Assembly (NCBI GenBank): GCA_029817715.1
Contig: JARUPY010000085.1
Location: 4,774,001 to 4,838,000, forward strand
Source of the DNA: Melastoma dodecandrum
Taxonomy: Eukaryota; Streptophyta; Magnoliopsida; Myrtales; Melastomataceae
DNA: 64,000 nt
Reading direction: 5' to 3'
A model generated the notes under the pieces. That model saw only the letters and a program-made list of their open reading frames with translations. It made no database searches and was not told the origin of the DNA. The position numbers were made by a program, and so were the translations under genes. Shown piece after piece: positions 12,428 to 25,285 of the stretch; within the stretch, counting starts at the first letter, position 1, and every line of letters starts with the position of its first letter.

Positions 12428-12515
12428 TTCTGAGAAGGAATGGGGGGGGGAGGTGAACGAGGAGCAGGGAGGAGTAGGAATTGTCTGTCGATGATGTCGA
12501 CGGGGAATGGAACGT

Positions 12516-12527
12516 TTATATATATAG
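12516..12527 (-). promoter_or_regulatory. Candidate TATA box of the RING-H2 gene
   Basis: A TATATATATAAA-like run on the minus strand lies about 90 bases before the ATG. The call rests on motif and distance only. Confidence 0.4.
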
Positions 12528-12551
12528 ATGGAGTGCGAATGCGAACGTCAC

Positions 12552-12555
<4 letters not shown>

Positions 12556-12607
<52 letters not shown>

Positions 12608-12608
12608 T
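12556..12608. repeat. (TC)n(TA)n compound microsatellite
   Basis: A run of TC dinucleotides passes directly into a run of TA dinucleotides upstream of the RING-H2 gene. This is read directly from sequence. Confidence 0.95.
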
Positions 12609-13852
12609 TACTCTATAATTCTGTAGGTTTAAACATTCTAACAATTTTAATCCATGCAAAAGAAAAAAGCAGAAGAAACAGAGTATATGTTATGTTACTA
12701 CTAACCCTTCATCATAAATTCAAATAGTCATTACTACTAATCACGCTCACAATAATGACAAATGATAAAGAAACGAATTTTTTTTAATAAAGTTGAGGAA
12801 CGTGGAAATCGCCGGAAAAACCGGGACGGCGCCGACCCCCCCAGCTCTCCCCCTATTTGTTTACTCTAAATCTTAATTTTAGCCTTGTACTACATACATA
12901 TTCACAATGGTAAGAGCACCGCGTATTATTCACTCAGAAAGTTACTTATAATTTTTTTTATTCGAGAAAAACATATTCATAATATGTAGTTAAACAAAGA
13001 CCGAAGACTTTGCATGGGAAATGGACAAACCATAAAATGTGAATGGGGGGTGGGGGGGATCTTTCTTGAAAATGCAATATATGTGGTAAATCTGTTTGGT
13101 TAGTTCCTATTCCCAATGCCCCATAAACTAAAAAAAGAAAAAGGTAGTTATAATCATTTCTTGAATCATAAATATGTGTGTATGCTTTGAATGTGGAGCC
13201 CCATATCTTTAGGGAGTTGGGCACCAGATTTTTCTTGGTTCTTTTAACAAGGTATCTTTTAATTAAATAACAAGGCACACATCCCCATTCCATTTCCATA
13301 TCCCCCAGATTTCATCAAAATATGTATTCTTCTGTTTTTAGGACAGATCTTCCGTTTTTAGGACAGATTAAGAATATAAAAAAAAAAAGAGAGAGAGTTT
13401 TTCAAACCATCTTACATTTCTCTGTATTTTGCCGCCAACTGGCTGGGAGATGTCATTAGCTGGGATGTCAATGTCAATTGATCAGAGTATCAAATTGTCA
13501 ATCTCAGTTAGAATTTTGACAGAGGTCTGGATGGATTTGCTCTGCTGGAATCTAACCATCTGAACACCCACCCACTCATCACCTTGTCCCGGGGCATGGA
13601 CAATGTGCAGACCGAGGTCAAGGTTGATACGAATCCGAATCAGCCTTAGAACAAGGCATTGTCCGGTTGACCGGACACTCGGCTACTAGATTACCTCAAT
13701 TGTAGTCAGGGCCAACAAACACATGCATTTGCCTGATATGGATCCTCCTCAATCCTACGCAACATAATCTACTCCCGGCAGAAGGGAAATTCCCCATTTA
13801 AATCGATCCGCGCTACCAAAAACACATGATAGTTACCTTTGATTAAGAAGCA
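12609..13852. other. Intergenic, AT-rich
   Basis: No gene is seen. A unit of about 20 bases (TTTTTAGGACAGAT core) is duplicated in tandem at about 13327-13369, and an A-run followed by GA repeats lies near 13378-13398. Confidence 0.5.
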
Positions 13853-14671
13853 TCAGGGCAATCTGAACTTCTGAGAGAATTGCTTCTGATCGCAATCCAG
13901 CATCTCCGAAAGGCTACACCTGATATTCTTCCGTTCCAAGATCACGTGCCGCAGCTCCAGTCTCTTCTTCAGGCTGTGACGGAAGAAGTCTGGATACTCG
14001 GCTGCTTCATCCAGCGATCTCCCCATCACCTCTATCAAGAACCTGATCCTGGGTTCCAAGGAATTCCGCACGCTTTTTATCAGTACAGGAGGATATCCCG
14101 TCACTAAAGCGACCGTCTGCCAGTAGCTGAACCCGCGCCCACGGAGGTATTCCAGGTTTTGCCTCAGGATCTTTTCAACGTCCCTGCACAATACCTCGGG
14201 GAAGTTCATCATGGCGCTTCGAAGATTCGGCACGGTGAGACCAATTGACTTCAAAAAACTCGGCAGTGGGTCGCAGCCTCTGGGAGATGCTGTAACCCAT
14301 TATGAAGGGGTCTTTCATTAGGACCTTCCCGATCATTCCTCTAGCCAGCCCGAGGCCAGCGAGAAATTCGACCGTTTCCGTTAGCTTCGATTCGATGCCA
14401 TAGCTGAGAAGTCTAGGGTTACTGGGACCCCAATCGTCTGAAAGAAAGCAAGAAGTGGACACAGCTTCTCTTCCACGCTATGCGAGAGTATGCGGGAACT
14501 TGGTGATTGCGGCGGCCACTTCCTTGGGCTTTGAGCAGAGCATACCGAGGCACTCGACCATGGGAATGAGCTTATCATCGAGGCCTAACATAAGAATCTT
14601 TGGGCACTTGGAAATCACATGGGGGAGCTTTCTATCCTCAATGCCGATGCTCCTCAAGTAATCCCAGTTAG

Positions 14672-14676
14672 TAGAA
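14672..14676. repeat. Target site duplication TAGAA, left copy
   Basis: The five bases TAGAA directly precede the left LTR and recur directly after the right LTR at 20430-20434. This is the expected footprint of Ty3/Gypsy integration. Confidence 0.9.
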
Positions 14677-15197
14677 TGATCCGTGTAATTTTAGGATCGC
14701 ACCCGACAATTCAATTCCAATAACAGCAAGTGCACACCAGCAAATGTCAAACAGAGCAGAACAAGGAAACCCAGCCAACACTCGTTTCACTATTAGCAGA
14801 ACAACGAACCTCCGACAGCCCAATCTCCGATCACCATACAATCTCCGATCGTCCCACCAGCCGACCTCGTTACAGACTCCAGCAATTCTTCCACCAAACT
14901 ACTAACTGTCCAACTAACTTCCCCCTGCTGCTACAGTGCCCATTTATACTAACAAACTCTACCCACAGACTCCCGAGACAACAAACCGACTACTAACATC
15001 AACCCGGTTCAACTAATATTAGACCGGAATTCACTAATATTGAACCGGACCTATTACACGGCAAACCCCCCCTTCTAAATCTTCAGAATCTTCTTTTCCT
15101 CCTTCTTCTTCTATCTGCAGAAATGCATCAGTTGAAAACAACCTCGATCTCCATTTCCTCCTTGCTTCCTCCTTAGCCACCAGACAACCTCGCATCA
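14677..15197 (-). repeat. 3' LTR of the chromovirus (left in window)
   Basis: This copy is 521 bases with TGAT...ATCA termini. It matches 19927-20429 apart from a few substitutions and short insertions in CTT-rich sequence near 15105 and 15165. Confidence 0.93.
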
Positions 15198-18100
15198 AGT
15201 CTCCCCCCTTGAAAGACACTTGTCCTCAAGTGGACAAGAAGGAAACTTTTGCTCCAAATCATATAGAAACTCCCAGGTCGCATCCTCAGGAGCAGCACCC
15301 TTCCACTGTACCAATACTTGGGTAGCAGCACGATTGCCCCGTTTCACCATCCTCCGAGCCAGAATGGCCATTGGCTCACGTACTTGCAAATCACAGAAAG
15401 TTGGCAGCGTCTTGGAAACCCTGTTATCATCCGAAACACTTCTCCGTAATTTAGAAACATGGAAAGTGGGATGAATTAAGGTGCCCTCCGGCAATTCCAG
15501 CTTATATGCCACTTTCCCCACTTTGTCTATCACCTTAAAAGGACCATAAAACAGGGGTGAAAGCTTCTGATTGCTTCTCGCAACCACACTCTGTTGACGA
15601 TAAGGCCTAAGCTTAACATAAACATAATCTCCCAACTGAAACTCCCTTTCCACTCGGTGCCGATTAGCCATTTGTTGCATTCGGTGCCGAGCACGGTCCA
15701 AGTGAAATCGCAGCAACTGCAATTGAGACTCCCTCTCCCTTAACTGCAAATCCACCGATGGAACAACATGGTCATTTGGAATATAAGGAATATGAATCGG
15801 AGGAGAGTAACCATAAAGAGCTTCAAATGGGGACATTTTGAGAGAAGAATGATAAGTGGTATTATACCACCACTCGGCTAGAGACAACCAAGTTCCCCAG
15901 CCCTCAGGACAGTCATTGACCATGCAACGCAAGTAAGTTTCGAGGCAGCGATTAACTACTTCACTTTGCCCATCCGTTTGCGGATGATAAGCCGTGGACA
16001 GATGTAATTCCACCCCTTGTAACGTAAAAAGCTCCTGCCAGAACCGACTGAGGAATATAGCATCCCTATCACTCACAATGGTGAGAGGTAAACCATGGAG
16101 TTTAAAGACATGGTCCAAGAAAAGCTGAGCCACTATTTTTGCAGTATAAGGGTGCGGCAGCGCAATAAAATGGCTGTACTTACTCAAGCGGTCTACCACA
16201 ACAAATATGGCTGCCTTGCCGCGAAACTTGGGTAAACCATCAATGAAGTCCATCGAGATATCCTGCCAAAAGCCTGCAGGAACAGGAAGCGGCTGCAACA
16301 ACCCGGGAGAAGCCACATTTTCAAATTTGCAAGTAGAACAAACAGAGCAAGAACGCACAAAGTTGCGAACATCTTTCTCCAGCCCCTTCCAAAAGAAGAA
16401 CCGGCTGATTCTCTTAGTAGTGGCCAAAACCCCTGAATGGCCTCCAGACGACCCACAATGAAAAATCTGCAGAATTTGCTGTCGAACTTCCGGAATATCC
16501 CCCACCACTAACTTGGAACCCCTTAACAACAATTCCTGCCGCCACCTAAATTGACCCACAGAAGTAGACCCTCCCTTAAGATCAGCAATCAAAGCAACCA
16601 GTTTAGGATCAGCTTCCCAAGAAGCTTTAACTGCATCAAACAATGTAGATGAGTATTGCTGAACGGCCAAGGAAAACAAATCAGAGCCTTGGACACGAGA
16701 CAAAGCATCGGCTGCAACATTTTCTTTTCCCTTCTTATATACAATCTCGTAATCATACCCCATCAACTTTGTTAGCCAACGAAATTGCCCCTCCGTATGC
16801 AACCTCTGCTCAAGTAAGAACTTCAAACTCTTATGATCCGTCCGCACCACAAAATGTCTTCCCACGAGATAATGATGCCATTTACTAACAGCATAGACTA
16901 AAGAATATAATTCTTTTTCATATACCGAGAAACTGTAGTGACGAGGGGCAAGATGTTTGCTGATAAAGGCAATAGGATGTTCCCTCTGCATAAGGACAGC
17001 CCCAATTCCAACCTCAGAAGCATCGGTCTCAACTATGAAAGTGTCACTAAAATCTGGTAAAACCAGAACCGGGGCAGTGGTTAACAAACCTTTCAACTTA
17101 TCAAAAGCAAGTTGCGCTGATGAGTTCCACAAAAAGCCATCCTTCTTTAAGAGGTCAGTCAGAGGCTTACAAACGACTCCATAACCTCGGATGAAACGTC
17201 TGTAATACCCGCTTAACCCCAAGAACCCCCTCAGTTGTTTCAAGTTAGCAGGTACAGGCCACTGTTGTACAGCCTGAACTTTGGAAGGATCAGTGGACAC
17301 TCCTTCTCTATCAATGAAATGCCCCAAGTACTCAACTCTAGGACTACCGAAGACGCATTTGGACTTCTTGGCAAACAGGACGAACTCCCTTAGGACAGAT
17401 AAAGCGATTTTCAGGTGCGTTACATGCTCAACCACAGATTTGCTGTAAATAAGAATATCATCAAAAAACACCAAGATAAACTTCCTCAAATAAGGACGGA
17501 ATATAGAATTCATCAAGCTCTGAAAAGTGGACGGAGCATTGGTTAATCCAAAAGGCATAACCAAGAATTCGTAGTGACCGTCATGAGTTCTGAAGGCTGT
17601 TTTATGCACATCCCTGGGATTCATCCTTATCTGGTGATAGCCCGCGCGTAAATCCACCTTAGAAAAGATAACAGCCCCAAATAATTCGTCAAGCAACTCT
17701 TCAATGACTGGTATAGGGTACTTATCCTTCACCGTTTGCTTGTTTAATTCCCTATAGTCAACACACATTCGCCACGAACCGTCTTTTTTCTTAACCATCA
17801 CCACCGGAGAGGAGAAAGAGCTCTTACTCTCTTGGATGACTCCGGTACCCATCATGTCAGACACCATCTTCTCAATTTCATCTTTTTGTGCCGACGAATG
17901 TTTATATGGTCTTAAGCTGATGCCTTGCACCCCCTCCTTTAAGACAATAGAATGGTCGTGACCCCGAAAAGGAGGTAATTCGGTTGGTTCTGCAAAAAGG
18001 TCAGCATAAGCAGTTAGCACATCTTCGATCTCTTGTGATCCTTCTTCATATCCAACTGTGGTGCACTGCAACAAAGACTCCTCCTTGCTAACCATACTAG

Positions 18101-19130
18101 CCACCCATCCCATTACCATCTGTGCACCACACAATTTCTGCATTTTCTTCGCTGAGGTTGATTGTAACTTACTTTGCTGCCTTTTCTGCGATTCCCCCGT
18201 CAAGACCACCTCAGTCCCTTCCCACACAAATTTCATCAAAGATAGATGAAAATTCCAGGTAATATCTCCCAGCCTAGCCAGCCAAGTCACCCCCAAGATC
18301 AACTCACAACCACCTAAGGGAATGATATAGAAATCAGCCGTATATGAACCCCCCTGCATCTCCCAGCAGAAATGTTTCAACATAGTTCTGCAAATTAAAC
18401 TCCTACCATCCGCAACAATCACTCTGATAGGAGGTACAATCTCCACCGACAAATTCATTCCCTTCACCATTCCAACATCTACAAAATTATGGGTGCTACC
18501 CGAATCCACCAAAATATTCAAACCCCTTTTTTTGAACACTCCTTTAACTTGCATAGTTTGCACTCCTTCCCTGGACATCTCCCCCTTCAAAGCATGTAAA
18601 GTAACGTGCACTCCTTCTCTTCCACAGTCATCTCCACTCATAATTCCATCTCCCATCACTTCCGTCCCATCTTCAACCGATTCTACAATCAAGGAGTATA
18701 CTTGTCGTTTAGAGCACCTGTGGCTCCTGTCAAATGGTTCGTTGCAACCAAAACACAACCCCTTCATCCTCCTATCCTCAATTTCTTCTTGGCTTAACCG
18801 CCTCCTCCCAGCCGACCCATTATTAATGCTCATACCAGAATGCGAATTTGAAAAATTTGCAGCATTCACACTCCTATCTTCTCCACTCCTACTCGTTCCC
18901 AACACAGATGGAGTAACACCAGTTCGATTAATAGCCTTGTCCCCTGACCCCGACATTCTTTGCTCCATAATTGGAACAAGTGGCCGATTCCAAACTCGCA
19001 AAGGCCTATTAACGTTGCTCAATCCCCTGTTCACGGGTATATCACTACTGAGAATTCGCACGTTTGCTTGCACTGTTAACAGATCAGTAGGCTTCAACAA
19101 CCACAGGGTACTTTTAAATTCTTCTTTCAA
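15195..19130 (-). CDS. Chromovirus pol frame: zinc knuckle, protease, RT, RNase H, integrase, chromodomain
   Basis: This is an open frame of 1311 codons, with domains in order. An atypical zinc knuckle has Cys126, Cys129, His137 and Cys139 (spacing C-x2-C-x7-H-x-C). The aspartic protease has DSG at about 209-211. Reverse transcriptase includes VDYRELN and FFDD (about 555-558). RNase H has TDAS (Asp703). The integrase zinc-binding part uses His891/His898 and Cys928/Cys931. The integrase core has acidic residues Asp961, Asp1021 and Glu1057. A chromodomain sits at about 1253-1295 (VLVQWKG, DATWE). Catalytic residues are all present. The first methionine is not a natural start: the frame continues from gag after a frame break. 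The polypurine tract encodes the last residues, and the stop codon is the first three bases of the 3' LTR. Confidence 0.9.
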   Translation of the reverse strand: MKEEFKSTLWLLKPTDLLTVQANVRILSSDIPVNRGLSNVNRPLRVWNRPLVPIMEQRMSGSGDKAINRTGVTPSVLGTSRSGEDRSVNAANFSNSHSGMSINNGSAGRRRLSQEEIEDRRMKGLCFGCNEPFDRSHRCSKRQVYSLIVESVEDGTEVMGDGIMSGDDCGREGVHVTLHALKGEMSREGVQTMQVKGVFKKRGLNILVDSGSTHNFVDVGMVKGMNLSVEIVPPIRVIVADGRSLICRTMLKHFCWEMQGGSYTADFYIIPLGGCELILGVTWLARLGDITWNFHLSLMKFVWEGTEVVLTGESQKRQQSKLQSTSAKKMQKLCGAQMVMGWVASMVSKEESLLQCTTVGYEEGSQEIEDVLTAYADLFAEPTELPPFRGHDHSIVLKEGVQGISLRPYKHSSAQKDEIEKMVSDMMGTGVIQESKSSFSSPVVMVKKKDGSWRMCVDYRELNKQTVKDKYPIPVIEELLDELFGAVIFSKVDLRAGYHQIRMNPRDVHKTAFRTHDGHYEFLVMPFGLTNAPSTFQSLMNSIFRPYLRKFILVFFDDILIYSKSVVEHVTHLKIALSVLREFVLFAKKSKCVFGSPRVEYLGHFIDREGVSTDPSKVQAVQQWPVPANLKQLRGFLGLSGYYRRFIRGYGVVCKPLTDLLKKDGFLWNSSAQLAFDKLKGLLTTAPVLVLPDFSDTFIVETDASEVGIGAVLMQREHPIAFISKHLAPRHYSFSVYEKELYSLVYAVSKWHHYLVGRHFVVRTDHKSLKFLLEQRLHTEGQFRWLTKLMGYDYEIVYKKGKENVAADALSRVQGSDLFSLAVQQYSSTLFDAVKASWEADPKLVALIADLKGGSTSVGQFRWRQELLLRGSKLVVGDIPEVRQQILQIFHCGSSGGHSGVLATTKRISRFFFWKGLEKDVRNFVRSCSVCSTCKFENVASPGLLQPLPVPAGFWQDISMDFIDGLPKFRGKAAIFVVVDRLSKYSHFIALPHPYTAKIVAQLFLDHVFKLHGLPLTIVSDRDAIFLSRFWQELFTLQGVELHLSTAYHPQTDGQSEVVNRCLETYLRCMVNDCPEGWGTWLSLAEWWYNTTYHSSLKMSPFEALYGYSPPIHIPYIPNDHVVPSVDLQLRERESQLQLLRFHLDRARHRMQQMANRHRVEREFQLGDYVYVKLRPYRQQSVVARSNQKLSPLFYGPFKVIDKVGKVAYKLELPEGTLIHPTFHVSKLRRSVSDDNRVSKTLPTFCDLQVREPMAILARRMVKRGNRAATQVLVQWKGAAPEDATWEFLYDLEQKFPSCPLEDKCLSRGET
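15198..15212 (-). other. Polypurine tract of the chromovirus
   Basis: On the minus strand AAGGGGGGAGACT abuts the 3' LTR. A purine run in this position primes plus-strand DNA synthesis in LTR retroelements. Confidence 0.85.
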
Positions 19131-19135
19131 GCCAT

Positions 19136-19816
19136 TTATAAAGAGGCTGACCTAAATGACATGGGTAAGTCAATCTTATCCAACACTCTCCTCAAGCAAA
19201 CATCAAATTCCTCCATATACGCATACAAGTTAGAAAATTCTCCCTCTTGCTTAAGATTCTTCATCCTCCCCATTGGATCTTCAAAGACCTCCTTACCAAA
19301 TCGGCTATTTAACGCGGCTGAATACTCTTCCCATTCTAACACCTTATCACGCCTCCGGTTCTTGACAAATGAGTAATGCCATTGCAAAGCTGGTCCATAC
19401 AGATATAAAGAAGCTAGCTTCACCTTCCTATCTTCTGGTACGTGTTCCAGCTCAAAGTATCTTTGGCACTTATAAAGCCAGTCTTCCAAATCATGCCCAT
19501 CGAACTCCGAAAAATCTACTTTAGGCATGGAGAACGCATTGGTAACCACTCTAGGTGTATCTTCATGTCTCCTCTCCTTTTCTGCTCCCATCCCTTCCTC
19601 CTGACTTCCTTCCAAGGCTGTCAGTTTTTTAAGTATTAGGTTCCATTTGTCATCTATTTGCGACTGCACATTTCGCGTTTGTGACTGTACTTCGCGAATT
19701 TGCGAAGTTAGAACCCCAATCTTCTCTACTAATCCCTCCACCACTTCACCAGTAGACTCATGTTCCCTTCGAAGTTCCTCAAAACGAGTCTCAACCATCT
19801 TGCAACCACCAGGCAA
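19136..19816 (-). CDS. Chromovirus gag (capsid part), frame-broken at its end
   Basis: About 226 codons start MPGGCKMVETRFEEL, with a coiled-coil-like N-terminal region followed by the retrotransposon gag core (FDGHDLEDWLYKCQRYFE, then YLYGPALQWHY). The frame stops at 19136. Family-like gag sequence continues at once in another frame at the start of the pol entry, which then reaches the zinc knuckle. The break therefore falls between capsid and nucleocapsid, not at the usual gag-pol border. It looks like a small indel that disables this copy unless ribosomal frameshifting occurs. Confidence 0.8.
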   Translation of the reverse strand: MPGGCKMVETRFEELRREHESTGEVVEGLVEKIGVLTSQIREVQSQTRNVQSQIDDKWNLILKKLTALEGSQEEGMGAEKERRHEDTPRVVTNAFSMPKVDFSEFDGHDLEDWLYKCQRYFELEHVPEDRKVKLASLYLYGPALQWHYSFVKNRRRDKVLEWEEYSAALNSRFGKEVFEDPMGRMKNLKQEGEFSNLYAYMEEFDVCLRRVLDKIDLPMSFRSASL

Positions 19817-19908
19817 TTTTTACTCGGATAACAAGTCTATCGACACCAGAATTTCAGTTTCCTCGCAAGATTACTGAATCAATATCGCCAATTAACTTCT
19901 CCAACAGG

Positions 19909-19926
19909 ATAATGCTCTGATACCCT
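19909..19926 (-). other. Primer binding site of the chromovirus
   Basis: Directly inside the 5' LTR the minus strand reads AGGGTATCAGAGC. This resembles the common plant primer site complementary to the 3' end of initiator tRNA-Met. Confidence 0.75.
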
Positions 19927-20429
19927 TGATCCGTGTAATTTTAGGATCGCACCCGACAATTCAATTCCAATAACAGCAAGTGCACACCAGCAAATGTCAA
20001 ACAGAGCAGAACAAGGAAACCCAGCCAACACTCGTTTCACTATTAGCAGAACAACGAACCTCCGACAGCCCAATCTCCGATCACCATACAATCTCCGATC
20101 GTCCCACCAGCCGACCTCGTTACAGACTCCAGCAATTCTTCCACCAAACTACTAACTGTCTAACTAACTTCCCCCTGCTGCTACAGTGCCCATTTATACT
20201 AACAAACTCTACCCACAGACTCCCGAGACAACAAACCGACTGCTAACATCAACCCGGTTCAACTAATATTAGACCGGAATTCACTAATATTGAACCGGAC
20301 CTATTACACAGCAAACCCCCCTTCTAAATCTTCAGAATCTTCTTTTCCTCCTTCTATCTGCAGAAATGCATCAGTTGAAAACAACCTCGATCTCCATTTC
20401 CTCCTTAGCCACCAGACAACCTCGCATCA
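19927..20429 (-). repeat. 5' LTR of the chromovirus (right in window)
   Basis: This copy is 503 bases and begins and ends with the same TGATCC/GCATCA termini as the other LTR. It would hold the element's promoter. Confidence 0.93.
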
Positions 20430-20434
20430 TAGAA
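20430..20434. repeat. Target site duplication TAGAA, right copy
   Basis: It matches 14672-14676. In the host gene this falls in the codons following the QREWAS stretch of the MTERF6-like frame. Confidence 0.9.
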
Positions 20435-20568
20435 GCCCATTCTCGTTGAACAGATTCCAGCCGCTTGCACCTCCTGAACATGTCGTTTATGCTCTTGTCA
20501 TCGAAGCCTCTGCCTCGAAAGAACCACATGATCCCTCCACCGCCATTCGGACGACCACTTGCCTCCAT

Positions 20569-25285
<4,717 letters not shown>

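Larger units (their letters stand above)
14677..20429 (-). mobile_element. Complete Ty3/Gypsy chromovirus LTR retrotransposon (minus orientation)
   Basis: The element is 5.75 kb, bounded by LTRs beginning TGATCC and ending GCATCA and flanked by TAGAA duplications. On the minus strand the order is 5' LTR, tRNA-Met-type primer site, gag, protease, reverse transcriptase, RNase H, integrase with a chromodomain, polypurine tract and 3' LTR. Integrase follows RNase H, which defines Gypsy, and the chromodomain defines the chromovirus group. The small size resembles the Reina clade, which is an inference. By eye the LTRs differ by only a few substitutions and two small indels, so insertion was recent. 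gag and pol are out of frame (see the gag entry). Confidence 0.93.
13853..20568 (-). pseudogene. MTERF6-like (mitochondrial/chloroplast transcription termination factor family) gene, broken
   Basis: The N-terminal part is at 20568-20430 (starting MEASGRPNGG, with WFFRGRGFDDKSI). The rest is at 14676-13853, ending SLSEMLDCDQKQF before the stop. Both match plant MTERF6, a nucleic-acid-binding protein of helical MTERF repeats needed for organelle RNA processing or transcription. A complete LTR retrotransposon separates the parts. Removing it and one copy of the 5-base target duplication rejoins the frame within a family-conserved segment. Three further lesions follow: loss of about two bases near 14488, a loss of about ten codons with frame change near 14420-14430, and an extra base in a T-run near 14253-14258. 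The gene has no introns here. It cannot make full-length protein, so if MTERF6 is required, another copy must exist. Confidence 0.85.

Noticed and set aside
18493..19155. Open frame of 220 codons on the plus strand.
   Set aside because: It is the opposite strand of the chromovirus gag/pol region. The minus-strand reading has all the retroelement motifs.
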